Part shown: positions 1 to 8,788 of the stretch, piece after piece
Layout: every line of letters starts with the position of its first letter
Numbering within the stretch: the first letter of the stretch is position 1
NCBI GenBank assembly: GCA_017431785.1
Contig: JAFRKJ010000095.1
Span: 21,270-85,269 of the forward strand
Direction: 5' to 3'
Length of the DNA stretch: 64,000 bases
Source: Bacillota bacterium
GTDB lineage: Bacteria; Bacillota; Clostridia; Peptostreptococcales; Anaerovoracaceae
Notes under the pieces: generated by a model
The model's input: only the letters and a program-made list of their open reading frames with translations
What the model was told of the DNA's origin: nothing
The model's database searches: none
Position numbers and translations under genes: made by a program

Positions 1-583
1 CTCTTTTTACGTCTTCCGGATCGGGTCTTCCGATAGGAAGATCAATCGTGCCGGATTCAGCAGTCAGTTCACCTTTGACGATGGCGATGTATTTCTTATA
101 GATGAGGTTTTTCCTCATCTGATCCGTAATATGGTTCTGGCAGTAGGCGTTTTTTGCTACAATCAGGAGTCCGGATGTATCTCTGTCCAGTCTGTTGACA
201 AAACGGATCTTAAAGACACGGCCTGTCTGTTCCATATAATTAGCAAGACCATTGGCGCATGTTCCTGCAGGATGACCTTTCGTTGGATGCACAACAATGC
301 CAGGCTGTTTGTTGATGATCATGAGATCATCATCTTCAAACACAATGTCGAGAGGAATATCCTCCGGTGGGAAGTTGCTGTGCTCGTCGGGGAGTGTAAT
401 GCTGATTTCATCGCCGGCATGAACTTTGTGCCAGCCTTCCGTCGGAGCACCGTTTCTCATGGTGAGTTTTTCCCGTTTGATCCGGTTTCTCAGGCGCGCT
501 GAAAAATCGAAGTACTCCCGTGTAATCTGGCGTACTTCCTTGCCGTCGTCTTCACTTGCTACAATGTGGCGGAATTGAGTCAT
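1..583 (-). CDS. RluA-family pseudouridine synthase (YjbO-like), 3' end outside window
   Basis: This gene starts at an ATG whose last base is shared with the nadK stop codon (TAATG overlap) and runs off the left edge, so only about 194 N-terminal residues are visible. It should convert specific uridines in rRNA or tRNA to pseudouridine. Residues 28-63 look like an S4-type RNA-binding segment ending in AGDEI. The family signature lies near residue 130 as NRLDRDTSGLL, with the catalytic aspartate being that of RLD (D133). The base before RLD is Asn where E. coli RluD has His, as in many Gram-positive relatives. A nadK-rluA-type pair (yjbN-yjbO) is known in Bacillus. The substrate uridine cannot be told from sequence. 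Confidence 0.9.
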   Translation of the reverse strand, partial: MTQFRHIVASEDDGKEVRQITREYFDFSARLRNRIKREKLTMRNGAPTEGWHKVHAGDEISITLPDEHSNFPPEDIPLDIVFEDDDLMIINKQPGIVVHPTKGHPAGTCANGLANYMEQTGRVFKIRFVNRLDRDTSGLLIVAKNAYCQNHITDQMRKNLIYKKYIAIVKGELTAESGTIDLPIGRPDPEDVKR

Positions 584-1386
584 TAGAGGAACTTGTCTTT
601 TACTTTACTCCAGAAGTCATAATCGCTGAACCTAATCAGATTGACACATTTTTCTGAGGTGCGGACCTCGATCTCCTTGAGGTTCGAATAGGCTGTTTCA
701 ATACCATCATTATGGATGTATATGACCTTATCTGATTTCTCAGGAACGATGCCCAGCGTCAGATCCGACGGGAGCATGATACTGGACGTGAAAGATCTGA
801 AAGCGGTTGTGTTCATCGGTGCAAGAGGAGTCACCTGAAGGGCATTGAGCCTTGGATCGACGATGGAACCGCCCAGAGAGTAGTTGTATGCAGTACTGCC
901 TGCTGATGTCGCGACAAGAATGCCGTCGCCGCTGAACTTCTCGATTGGTTTGCCGCCTATGGAAAGATCAAGATGGATGGAATAGGATTTGCTGCCTGTG
1001 ACTGCGAGTTCATTCAGACCGATATGAGTATCCTTCTTGCCATCGGCAGTTGTGGCGATACCCATAACCGTTCCAAGTTTCTGTATCGTGTAATTTCCAA
1101 GTTCGTAATCTTCCAGGAAAACATCAAAATCTTCCGGCCATACTTCCTGGAAAAAACCGAGGTGACCGGTGTTGATTCCGACAATTGGTGTTTCAGGAAT
1201 ACCGCAGCGGTGCATGGTCCTCAGAAAGGCACCGTCACCGCCGATGCAGATCAGCAGTTCCGCATTTTCATGAAAACCTTCCACGACTTCGTAGCCGCGG
1301 GCAGTAAGTTTTTTCTTCAGTTCGTTTTCAACACCTGTTGAGCGCTCTGTTTCGTTTGTAAACAGTGATATGATTCCAGTTTTCAT
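583..1386 (-). CDS. nadK: NAD kinase
   Basis: The 267-residue product phosphorylates NAD to NADP in the cytoplasm. It shows the family motifs: GGDGAFLR near residue 50 (GGDG ATP-binding loop), GINTGHLGFF, the NELAV segment, and SGDGILVATSAGSTAYN, which contains the active-site and NAD-binding residues. Length matches Gram-positive NAD kinases. The start codon follows the pepF stop directly with no spacer, and its stop overlaps the start of the downstream pseudouridine synthase, so the three genes are translationally coupled. With nadE (6584) and nadD (52997) the window holds three steps of NAD(P) biosynthesis, though in separate operons. Confidence 0.96.
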   Translation of the reverse strand: MKTGIISLFTNETERSTGVENELKKKLTARGYEVVEGFHENAELLICIGGDGAFLRTMHRCGIPETPIVGINTGHLGFFQEVWPEDFDVFLEDYELGNYTIQKLGTVMGIATTADGKKDTHIGLNELAVTGSKSYSIHLDLSIGGKPIEKFSGDGILVATSAGSTAYNYSLGGSIVDPRLNALQVTPLAPMNTTAFRSFTSSIMLPSDLTLGIVPEKSDKVIYIHNDGIETAYSNLKEIEVRTSEKCVNLIRFSDYDFWSKVKDKFL

Positions 1387-3192
1387 CTATCTTACCAATC
1401 CTTCGAATTCATCAAGCAGTTCATTGAATTTATCCATAGCTTTTCTGATCGGTTCAGGGCTGGACATGTCCACGCCTGCTATTTTCAGGAGCTCAATAGG
1501 GTAATCAGATTCACCCGTCTTGAGGAATTCAATATATCTCTTTGCAGCCGGTTTTCCTTCGCTGAGGATATCTGAGCTGATGGCAGTAGCTGCGGAGTAT
1601 CCAGTAGCATATTTATATACGTAGAACGCATTGTAGAAATGCGGAATACGGGCCCATTCATATCTGATGGTATCATCACGTTCAACAGCAGGACCATAGT
1701 ACTTGTCATTAAGTGCCTGATACTCCTCGCACATCCAATCGCCTGTGAGCACCTGACCCGCTTCGATCGCTTTGTGAGTAATGTCTTCAAATTCCGCGAA
1801 CATAGTCTGTCTGAAGAGTGTTGTACGGAACTCCTCAAGATACATGTTCAGCAAATACTTCCGCATGCGCTTATCTGTTTCCTTACCCAGCAGGTAATTC
1901 ATCAGAAGTGCTTCGTTAACGGTTGAAGCTGTTTCCGCCGTGAAGATGGAGTGACTGCCGTAGATATATGGCTGTGCAGCTCTCGTGTATCTGGAGTGCA
2001 TAGAGTGACCCATCTCATGGATGATTGTAAAGACATCTTTCAGCGTATCTGTGTAATTGAGAAGAATGTAAGGATAGCTGTCATAGCAGCCGAAGCTGTA
2101 AGCACCGCTGGTTTTCCCCTGATTTTCGTAGACGTCGATCCAGCCTTGCTCAATACCTTTGTTCATCTTATTGATGTAGTCTTTCCCCAGCGGTTTCAGC
2201 GCTTCTCTCATAATATCGAGACCATCTTCGAAAGATACCTTGCGGTCAGGCACTTTGATGAGCGGAACATACATGTCATACATGTACATCTTGTCAACGC
2301 CCAGAAGTTCTTTCCTGAGCTGTACGTATCTGTGCATGGACGGCAGGTTCTCATTTACAACGCTCACGAGATTGTCATACACTTCGCCCGGGATATTGTC
2401 ACCGGAAAGGGCAGCCTCTCTGGAGGAACCGTAATTGCGTATGCGGGCGCTGACAACATCTGTTCTGGTGTTATAGCTGTATGCCGCAGAAATGGTATTG
2501 ATCAGATCCTTGAAGGAGTCGTACATGGAGTTATAGGCGGACTTGCGCAGTTCGCGGTCTTTGGATTCCATGTACTTGATATAGGTCCCGTGGGAAAGAG
2601 GGTGGTTTTTTCCCTTGCTGTCAACGGCATCCTTGAATTTGATGTCTGCATTGTTCAGCATGGTGAAGATGTCATTGGTTGCTCCTGTGATTTCACCGAT
2701 CTGAGCGAGAACCGTTTCCTCCTTGCGCCCGAGAACATGTTTTTTGCGGCGGAGCGAGTCGAGTATTGCAAATTCATAAGTCTTCAGTTTCGGATTCTCC
2801 TCGATGAATCCAAGAAGCGTCTTCCTTTTGATGGACAGGAGTTCCGGTGTGAAGAAGGATACTCTTGCAGATACATAGGCTATCACTGCCTTTGTCTTAT
2901 CTGTCATGCCCTGATAGAGACTGTTAGAATTGTCCTCATCGCGTCTCATATGCGCATAGACATAGATTTTCTCAAGTTTGCGCATCAGTTTATCCATGGA
3001 TGCAAAAGCATCATAAAGTATGTCAGCACTGTCTCCGAGATGACCTGCGAATTTCGCAGCGTATTGATCCGCCTGTTTTCTGATCTTCTCGAGATCCGGA
3101 TCGATGGTACTTTCATCGCTGATCATGGCTTCGATGTTCCACTTGTATTTCGGGTCGATTTTATCTCTTGTTTTCAGTTTTTTTGAGCCCAT
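1387..3192 (-). CDS. pepF: Oligoendopeptidase F (M3B metallopeptidase)
   Basis: This 601-residue cytoplasmic zinc peptidase cleaves short peptides. The zinc motif HEMGH lies near residue 390 within IIHEMGHSMHSRY, and the downstream third ligand is the Glu in TAETASTVNEAL. The N-terminal part is the helical PepF domain. Length is typical of the family (about 600). It is the first gene of the leftward pepF-nadK-rluA operon; a GGAGG site lies 6 bases before the ATG, and a promoter that overlaps the murI promoter sits upstream. No signal peptide is seen, so it probably acts on peptides taken up or produced by protein turnover. Confidence 0.95.
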   Translation of the reverse strand: MGSKKLKTRDKIDPKYKWNIEAMISDESTIDPDLEKIRKQADQYAAKFAGHLGDSADILYDAFASMDKLMRKLEKIYVYAHMRRDEDNSNSLYQGMTDKTKAVIAYVSARVSFFTPELLSIKRKTLLGFIEENPKLKTYEFAILDSLRRKKHVLGRKEETVLAQIGEITGATNDIFTMLNNADIKFKDAVDSKGKNHPLSHGTYIKYMESKDRELRKSAYNSMYDSFKDLINTISAAYSYNTRTDVVSARIRNYGSSREAALSGDNIPGEVYDNLVSVVNENLPSMHRYVQLRKELLGVDKMYMYDMYVPLIKVPDRKVSFEDGLDIMREALKPLGKDYINKMNKGIEQGWIDVYENQGKTSGAYSFGCYDSYPYILLNYTDTLKDVFTIIHEMGHSMHSRYTRAAQPYIYGSHSIFTAETASTVNEALLMNYLLGKETDKRMRKYLLNMYLEEFRTTLFRQTMFAEFEDITHKAIEAGQVLTGDWMCEEYQALNDKYYGPAVERDDTIRYEWARIPHFYNAFYVYKYATGYSAATAISSDILSEGKPAAKRYIEFLKTGESDYPIELLKIAGVDMSSPEPIRKAMDKFNELLDEFEGLVR

Positions 3193-3210
3193 TTTTCCCT
3201 CCGCAATTGT

Positions 3211-3239
3211 TTTACTTTAATCCTGTCATATTGTATAAT
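3211..3239 (+). promoter_or_regulatory. Putative murI operon promoter
   Basis: A TATAAT at 3234-3239 is preceded after 17 bases by TTTACT (3211-3216), a four-of-six match to the -35 consensus. It reads toward murI, whose ribosome site GAGAGGA is at 3264-3270. Its -10 overlaps that of the leftward promoter. Confidence 0.55.
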
Positions 3240-3258
3240 ACTTGAGTTGATTATTCAA
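3230..3258 (-). promoter_or_regulatory. Putative pepF operon promoter
   Basis: On the minus strand TTGAAT (3253-3258) is followed after 17 bases by TACAAT (3230-3235). This reads toward pepF. The -10 shares bases 3234-3235 with the rightward TATAAT, so polymerase could not occupy both promoters at once. Confidence 0.5.
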
Positions 3259-3280
3259 TAACAGAGAGGATACGTAAAAC

Positions 3281-4105
3281 ATGGACAACAGGCCTATCGG
3301 CTTCTTTGACTCAGGACTCGGCGGATTGACGTGCATTCCTTATCTCATGAGGGAGCTGCCTGAGGAGAAAATCATATATTTCGGCGATACAGCCAGGACA
3401 CCATATGGTTCGAAGGCAACCAGAACCATACGGAGTTTCAGCATGGAAATCGCTGACTTCCTTGTTAAGTCAGATGTGAAGATGATCGTCATCGCCTGCA
3501 ATACGGTCAGCGCTACCTGCGTCTATGATCTGCAGCAGAGATTCCCGCAGACGCCGATCATCGGCATCATTGAACCGACTGCGAGATACGTCGGCACATA
3601 TCGTGGAGTCAAAGATAAAGTCGGTGTGATCGGGACCAAGGTCACCATCACTTCTCATGCGTACAAAAATATGATCCATATGTACAATGAGAAACTAGAT
3701 ATCGTTGAGGCTCCTTGTCCTGCATTTGTACCGCTGATTGAAGAAGGCATCATCGACAATGAGATCATGGACCTTACGATCAAATACTATATGGATTCTT
3801 TTGTCAATGACAATCATCTGGATGCGATCGTTCTCGGATGCACCCATTACCCGCTCATCAAAAAGAATATCGAGCGGCTCTATCCGCATCTGGATATCAT
3901 CAATCCGTCAGACATCGTCGTCGGAAGAATCAGAGAAGTTCTGGACGACAGAGATGGATTTGCGTCAGGTTCTGATTTTACCAACGTGTTCTATGCAAGT
4001 GACTTGAGTGAAAACTTCATCAATATGATCGATAAAATATTCAAAGAAGAAGAAACAAAGGTCAAGTTTCTCAACTTTGACCTCGAAAGGGAGATTAGCA
4101 GATGA
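3281..4105 (+). CDS. murI: Glutamate racemase
   Basis: The 274-residue enzyme converts L-glutamate to D-glutamate for peptidoglycan. The N-terminal IGFFDSGLGGLTC and the two catalytic cysteines, in ACNTVSATC (about C72) and GCTHYPL (about C187), are present. Length is normal. It heads a rightward operon and overlaps the next gene by ATGA, which implies coupled translation. The start is fixed by GAGAGGA ten bases upstream. No cofactor-binding domain is expected in this family. Confidence 0.96.
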   Translation: MDNRPIGFFDSGLGGLTCIPYLMRELPEEKIIYFGDTARTPYGSKATRTIRSFSMEIADFLVKSDVKMIVIACNTVSATCVYDLQQRFPQTPIIGIIEPTARYVGTYRGVKDKVGVIGTKVTITSHAYKNMIHMYNEKLDIVEAPCPAFVPLIEEGIIDNEIMDLTIKYYMDSFVNDNHLDAIVLGCTHYPLIKKNIERLYPHLDIINPSDIVVGRIREVLDDRDGFASGSDFTNVFYASDLSENFINMIDKIFKEEETKVKFLNFDLEREISR

Positions 4106-4674
4106 ACTACAAAGATCTGATTGAATATCTGGATATCGAAAACGGCAACGAACTTCGGTATTTTGAAGAAATTGCCGACCTGGTCGAAAGTGATGAGCAC
4201 ATCGATTACGAAGCACTCCTCAGACTGTTCGAAGAAGTGGATCGGGATGCGGTTGCTGAACTGCTGGACGAGTACTTCAATGATGTTACCGATGTGATTC
4301 CAGAAGAGTACAGTGAATTGTTCTCTCTGCTGGAACAAATCAGAATGGAACTGACGGGCGTCATCAGAAGCATCTCCGATGACGATCCGGAGTCAGTACG
4401 CAATTTTACAGACAGATTCTACCGCTTCAGGAACTGGTATGTCTACGATTCAGTCGTATACGTACAAGTCAGAGAAGAGGAGGAGACGGGCATCTTTGGA
4501 CGTGAATATGAGCAAAGCGTCAGAGACGCCATTGCAACAGCCAGAGCCGGAAGGTTCGATAGTGAGGAATACTCCTTCGATTTTTCCATGGCCCTGGATT
4601 ACGATATCGATTACTACGAAATGTCATTCTCCGACCTGATCAGCACAGTCGATCAGGATGAAGGCCTGAATTAG
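4102..4674 (+). CDS. Hypothetical acidic protein coupled to murI
   Basis: I do not recognise this 190-residue protein. Its start overlaps the murI stop (ATGA), and the strong reading frame with no internal break shows it is real. It is very acidic: it has one lysine (residue 4), about 14 arginines and runs of Asp and Glu throughout, for example SDDDPES and REEEETG. The first half is predicted helical (EALLRLFEEVDRDAVAELL); the rest is rich in Tyr, Phe and Trp (FYRFRNWYVYDSVVYVQV). No signal peptide, membrane segment or metal motif is seen. A cytoplasmic adaptor or nucleic-acid mimic is possible but is a guess. It is followed three bases later by rarD. Confidence 0.75.
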   Translation: MNYKDLIEYLDIENGNELRYFEEIADLVESDEHIDYEALLRLFEEVDRDAVAELLDEYFNDVTDVIPEEYSELFSLLEQIRMELTGVIRSISDDDPESVRNFTDRFYRFRNWYVYDSVVYVQVREEEETGIFGREYEQSVRDAIATARAGRFDSEEYSFDFSMALDYDIDYYEMSFSDLISTVDQDEGLN

Positions 4675-4677
4675 AGG

Positions 4678-5598
4678 ATGATGGAGAGGAAACACGATAA
4701 AACGTATATAACCGGCGTGATTTCCATGCTCAGTTGCGATGTGCTCTGGGGTTTTCTGCCGATTTACTGGCAGGCTCTGCGGCCGATAGACTCCTGGGTC
4801 ATCATATTTTACAGGATATTTCTCGTCGGGTTTGTGTCAGGCATCGCTACGCTGAAGATATACGGACTGGAGTCTGTGAAGGAGCAGCTCAGACCCAAAG
4901 GCAATGGCATCATGAACAGCGCCCTCAGATTTCCGCTGGCAGGACTTCTGATCACCGCCAACTGGAGTATCTATATCTGGGCAGTCAATGCAGATCATGT
5001 TATACAGACCTGTGTCGGCTACTATATCGAGCCGCTTATGGTCTGTGTTCTGGGAATCATTTTCTTTCGTGAGAAACTGACAGGGTTCAAACTAGTCGCA
5101 TTCCTCTTTGCATTGGCCGGACTGGTTGTTCTGCTGGTTCACTTCAGACAGGTACCGGGTATTGCACTGGGATTGGCTCTTACGTTTGCAACGTATGCTG
5201 CTTTGAAGAAGCATTTTGACCTGCCCGCGATCATGTCCGTATTTTTAGAAACGCTCTTTCTGATGCCTGCAGCTCTGGCAGTGGTCATCTGGCTTGAATG
5301 TACTGGAAACGGCGCTTTGGGCGTTGCGACACCGGGGAAATACCTGCTTCTGCTGTGCTGCGGTATTCTCACGGCAGCGCCGCTGTCATTTTTTGCGGAT
5401 GCAGCGACGAAGATCCCGCTCATTATGGTAGGATTGCTGGAGTATCTGTCACCATCCATATCCCTGGTGATCGGTATCTTCTTCATGAGAGAACCATTCG
5501 ATCTGATGCAGTTTATTGCATTTGCAATTGTTTGGATAGGACTTGCCTTCTTCACCTATGGGGAGTTCAAAAATACAAAGGAAAACAGACTAGAATGA
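4678..5598 (+). CDS. rarD: RarD-type EamA family transporter
   Basis: This 306-residue protein has about ten hydrophobic membrane segments in two EamA repeats. The N-terminal CDVLWGFLPIYWQAL is typical of the RarD group (chloramphenicol-sensitive protein RarD). The substrate is unknown; the drug/metabolite transporter superfamily moves small metabolites. Two ATG codons lie together at 4678 and 4681, and either could start it. Its TGA overlaps the next start (ATGA at 5595). It sits between murI and a hydrolase in a run of loosely related genes, so the context does not define its substrate. Confidence 0.88.
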   Translation: MMERKHDKTYITGVISMLSCDVLWGFLPIYWQALRPIDSWVIIFYRIFLVGFVSGIATLKIYGLESVKEQLRPKGNGIMNSALRFPLAGLLITANWSIYIWAVNADHVIQTCVGYYIEPLMVCVLGIIFFREKLTGFKLVAFLFALAGLVVLLVHFRQVPGIALGLALTFATYAALKKHFDLPAIMSVFLETLFLMPAALAVVIWLECTGNGALGVATPGKYLLLLCCGILTAAPLSFFADAATKIPLIMVGLLEYLSPSISLVIGIFFMREPFDLMQFIAFAIVWIGLAFFTYGEFKNTKENRLE

Positions 5599-6569
5599 AG
5601 ACAACAGAATCTAACATTGATATCGCATTATACGAACGATTCGGAGAGGGCTTTGACCGGTTCCGCTTCCCTGCAGATATTATCAGAGTCACATCCGGAC
5701 GCGGCGGTGAATCGCTGCTCATCGTCGGAAGTGAAAAGACAGCTCTGTATGACTGCGGCATGGCATATTGTGGAGAGCACACGGCTGACAATATCACTAA
5801 AGCGCTGCAGCAACTGAAAGAGCAGGGGAAAATTGAACAAACCAAGCTGGATTACATTCTCCTTAGTCACTCTCATTATGATCATATCGGCGGACTACCT
5901 TATATTCTGGAGCGTTTTCCGGAGGCTGTCGTCTTCGGAAGCAAGAAATGCCAGACTGTACTGAGCCGTGAAAACGCCAGGAAACTGATCCGAGAGTTGG
6001 GAGAAGAAGCGAGAGCGCTCTATACGCCCGGCAACAATACGCCGCTGAAGATGGATCCGCTTAAGGTCGATGTCGTCATGGAGGATGGCGATACACTGTC
6101 TCTCGGAAAAGAAACGATCACTGCATATGAAACAAAAGGGCATACGGATTGCTCCTTAAGCTATTATCTTGATCCTCCGGGGCTTTTGTTCACCAGTGAG
6201 AGCACCGGGATTCTGGAGGGTGATGATTATGTTCATACGCCGTGTTTGAAGAGCTTTCCAGACTCTGTTGCATCGAGCTACAAATGCGAAAGTCTGCATC
6301 CGGTGTACATTTGTCTTTCGCACTTCGGTATGATTCCTCAGGATATGAATAAAGAGTATTTCGTTTTGTTCCGGAAAGAATGCCAAAGTAAAATCGACTA
6401 TGTCGATGAGATGATGCGCCGGGGTCTTTCCAATGATGAAATGCTGGCGAATTATCTCGTGAGATACTGGACGCCGCTCAAAGAGTCCGAACAGCCTTAT
6501 GAGGCCTTTAAAATCAATTCCGGACATATATTGAAAGCACTGATCAGAGCAGTGCAAGAAGGAAAATAG
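5595..6569 (+). CDS. Metallo-beta-lactamase-fold hydrolase
   Basis: The 324-residue product has the metal-binding motif in SHSHYDHIGGLPY (HxHxDH) near residue 95 and a later metal histidine in TKGHTDCS. It is a cytoplasmic hydrolase of unknown substrate, with a C-terminal helical part of about 90 residues (YVDEMMRRGLSNDEML) as in several MBL-fold proteins. The open frame extends upstream inside rarD, but the ATG at 5595 overlaps the rarD stop (ATGA) and the protein similarity to the fold begins after it, so I chose this start. nadE follows after 14 bases with its own ribosome site. Confidence 0.85.
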   Translation: MKTTESNIDIALYERFGEGFDRFRFPADIIRVTSGRGGESLLIVGSEKTALYDCGMAYCGEHTADNITKALQQLKEQGKIEQTKLDYILLSHSHYDHIGGLPYILERFPEAVVFGSKKCQTVLSRENARKLIRELGEEARALYTPGNNTPLKMDPLKVDVVMEDGDTLSLGKETITAYETKGHTDCSLSYYLDPPGLLFTSESTGILEGDDYVHTPCLKSFPDSVASSYKCESLHPVYICLSHFGMIPQDMNKEYFVLFRKECQSKIDYVDEMMRRGLSNDEMLANYLVRYWTPLKESEQPYEAFKINSGHILKALIRAVQEGK

Positions 6570-6583
6570 ATAGGAGAAAAAAG

Positions 6584-7342
6584 ATGTTTGATGCAGAAAA
6601 AGTCAAAAACGATATCATCGCATGGATCAGAGAATGGTTTGAAATCAATGGCAAAGGCTGCAATGCCGTCATTGGAATCTCCGGAGGAAAGGACAGCTCC
6701 GTTGTGGCTGCTCTTTGCACCGAAGCATTAGGGAAGGACCGTGTAGTCGGTGTGATGATGCCGAGAGGCTACCAGTTTGACATCGATGTAGCAAGAGCGC
6801 TGATTGATCACCTTGGTATCAGAGGCATCGAAGTAAATGTGGGAGAAGCCTGTGACGCAGTTGAGAAACAGGTCGAAGCAGCATTCGGAGAGGTATCTGT
6901 GCAGACGAAGACGAATATCCCGCCGAGAGTCAGGATGACCATGCTCTATGCGACATCCCAGACGGTCAACGGCCGCGTTGCAAATACCTGCAACCTATCA
7001 GAAGATTATGTCGGTTACAATACCATTTACGGCGATAACGCCGGTGATTTCAGCCCGCTGAGCATGCTTACAGTACAGGAAGTCAAGGCGGTTGGAAGAG
7101 CATTGAATCTGCCATCTATGTTCGTGGATAAAGTTCCGATCGACGGGCTGCAGGGAAAAACAGATGAAGACAATCTCGGATTCACATACGCTGCTTTGGA
7201 CAGATATATCAGAGAAGGTGTATGCGAAGATCCTGTGGCAAAAGAGCGCATTGACAAAAAGCATGCAATGAATCTGTTCAAGATGCGCACGATGCCGAAG
7301 TTTGAATATGAAGTCGAACAGTGGAGGTCATTATGGCAGTAA
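6584..7342 (+). CDS. nadE: NH3-dependent NAD(+) synthase
   Basis: The 252-residue enzyme makes NAD from deamido-NAD, ATP and ammonia. The N-type ATP pyrophosphatase P-loop is at about residues 32-41 (GISGGKDSSV), and the substrate-binding stretch NLSEDYVGYNTIYGDNAGD lies near residue 140. No glutaminase domain is fused, so free ammonia is the nitrogen source; this is consistent with an organism that ferments amino acids. Its last codons contain the ribosome site and start of the next gene, with a ten-base overlap. Confidence 0.95.
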   Translation: MFDAEKVKNDIIAWIREWFEINGKGCNAVIGISGGKDSSVVAALCTEALGKDRVVGVMMPRGYQFDIDVARALIDHLGIRGIEVNVGEACDAVEKQVEAAFGEVSVQTKTNIPPRVRMTMLYATSQTVNGRVANTCNLSEDYVGYNTIYGDNAGDFSPLSMLTVQEVKAVGRALNLPSMFVDKVPIDGLQGKTDEDNLGFTYAALDRYIREGVCEDPVAKERIDKKHAMNLFKMRTMPKFEYEVEQWRSLWQ

Positions 7343-7560
7343 CAAAAGAAATGATCGATCGGATCAACGAACTGGCTGCAAAGAAGAAGGCCGAAGGGCT
7401 GACTGCAGAGGAACAGGCAGAGCAGAAGGTGCTTTACAAAGACTATCTGGCATCCATCCGGGGCAGTATGAAAGCCCAGCTGGACAATGTCAGATTCGTG
7501 GAAGATCTTTCAGAAGAAGAATTAAAAGAAGAGCTTGCAAATAGGACTAAAAAGGTATAA
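7333..7560 (+). CDS. DUF896 protein (UPF0291, YnzC family)
   Basis: This 75-residue protein matches the small YnzC family of Firmicutes (pattern KEMIDRINELAAKKKAEGL, then EQAEQKVLYKDYLASIRG). The fold is two helices and the function is unknown; Bacillus YnzC lies near SOS genes. The frame can be opened at a GTG at 7321, but GGAGG at 7323-7327 sits five bases before the ATG at 7333, so I chose the latter. It overlaps nadE by ten bases. Its last codons overlap the putative promoter of the nifS operon. Confidence 0.85.
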   Translation: MAVTKEMIDRINELAAKKKAEGLTAEEQAEQKVLYKDYLASIRGSMKAQLDNVRFVEDLSEEELKEELANRTKKV

Positions 7561-7561
7561 T
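7535..7561 (+). promoter_or_regulatory. Putative nifS-nifU promoter
   Basis: TATAAT (7556-7561) lies at the end of the ynzC-like gene, with TTGCAA (7535-7540) 15 bases upstream, a short spacer. The sequence between them, AAATAGGACTAAAAAGGT (7539-7556), recurs almost exactly upstream of gcvT. A short spacer often signals activator dependence, but this is inference. Confidence 0.4.
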
Positions 7562-7564
7562 ATT

Positions 7565-7587
7565 ATCTAGACCTAATGAGTATAGAT
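7565..7587 (+). promoter_or_regulatory. Possible operator dyad before nifS
   Basis: ATCTA (7565-7569) and TAGAT (7583-7587) form an imperfect inverted repeat just downstream of the -10. An Rrf2-type regulator such as IscR would be a usual partner of this operon, but no such gene is in the window. The dyad is weak and may be chance. Confidence 0.25.
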
Positions 7588-7608
7588 TAATTTAAGGAGA
7601 TGCAGTAC

Positions 7609-8787
7609 ATGAGAAACGTCTATATGGACTATTCGGCAACGACTCCTGTCAAGGAAGAAGTTGTGAAGGAAATGATCCCGTACTTTACAGAAAAGTTCGG
7701 TAATCCATCGAGTCTTTATGCACCTGGACTGGAAGCAAAAGACGGCCTGACGAAGGCAAGACAGCAGGTTGCAGATCTTATTAACGCGGAAGAAAGGGAA
7801 ATCTTCTTCACGTCCTGCGGCACTGAGGCTGACAACTGGGTTATCGAAGGAGTTGCTGACGCACGCAAAAACAAGGGTAATCACATTATTACAACAAAGA
7901 TTGAGCATCATGCGATTCTGCATACATGTCAGTATCTTGAAAAGCACGGCGTTGAGGTTACATATCTTGATGTTGACAGTGAGGGGTTCGTTTCTCCTGC
8001 AGACCTGGAAGCTGCCATCAAAGACACAACGATCCTCGTAAGCATCATGATGGTGAACAATGAAGTAGGAACGATCCAGCCGATCAAAGAGCTGGCTGCG
8101 ATCGCCAAGTCACATGACGTTCTCTTCCATACAGATACAGTGCAGGCCATCGGCAATATTCCGATCGATGTCAAGGAGTTAGGCGTTGATTTCATCTCCA
8201 TGTCCGCCCATAAAATTTACGGGCCGAAGGGAATCGGCGCACTTTATAAGAGAGCCGGCATCAATATCCCGAGCTTCGTTCACGGCGGAGCGCAGGAAAA
8301 GAAAAAGAGAGCTGGTACGGAGAATACAGCCGGTATCGTCGGATTCGGCAAAGCGGCGGAAATGGCAAAGCGTGATCTCTATGAACACGCTGCTCATTCT
8401 GATAAATTGAGAAGAATGCTCTGGGAAAAGATCGAGGCTGAGATTCCGAACATCACGCTCAATGGTCCGAAGGATTTCACGAAGAGACATCCTGGAAATC
8501 TGAACATTTCCTTTGACTTCGTGGAGGGAGAATCAATTCTTCTTCTGCTCGATGCTAACGGCATCAGCGTGAGCACAGGATCAGCTTGCTCTTCAGAATC
8601 ACTGGACACTTCCCATGTTCTGAATGCGCTCAATGTTCCTCCTGAAAAGGCGAACGGTGCGGTGCGATTTACAGTCGGTGATTTCACGACAGAAGAGGAT
8701 ATCGATTACGTAGTTGAAAAACTGAAAGAAATTGTTGCTAAGCTTAGAGAATTATCACCGGTCAACGGTATGGAAGGATGGAAATAA
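7609..8787 (+). CDS. nifS: Cysteine desulfurase, NifS/IscS type
   Basis: The 392-residue PLP enzyme takes sulfur from cysteine for Fe-S cluster assembly. The PLP lysine is in SAHKIYGPKG (about K202) and the persulfide cysteine is in STGSACSSES (about C327). It has the long active-site loop of group I desulfurases. An ATG at 7600 lies inside the ribosome site AAGGAG (7594-7599); the ATG at 7609 has proper spacing and matches the family start MDYSATTP, so it was chosen. The scaffold gene follows after one base. The pair is the usual clostridial NifS/NifU-like Fe-S system. Confidence 0.95.
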   Translation: MRNVYMDYSATTPVKEEVVKEMIPYFTEKFGNPSSLYAPGLEAKDGLTKARQQVADLINAEEREIFFTSCGTEADNWVIEGVADARKNKGNHIITTKIEHHAILHTCQYLEKHGVEVTYLDVDSEGFVSPADLEAAIKDTTILVSIMMVNNEVGTIQPIKELAAIAKSHDVLFHTDTVQAIGNIPIDVKELGVDFISMSAHKIYGPKGIGALYKRAGINIPSFVHGGAQEKKKRAGTENTAGIVGFGKAAEMAKRDLYEHAAHSDKLRRMLWEKIEAEIPNITLNGPKDFTKRHPGNLNISFDFVEGESILLLLDANGISVSTGSACSSESLDTSHVLNALNVPPEKANGAVRFTVGDFTTEEDIDYVVEKLKEIVAKLRELSPVNGMEGWK

Positions 8788-8788
8788 A

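Noticed and set aside
1951-3186. 411-codon open frame opposite pepF
   Set aside because: It is antisense to a complete, motif-confirmed pepF and its translation shows no domain or ribosome site; the long frame follows from pepF codon use.
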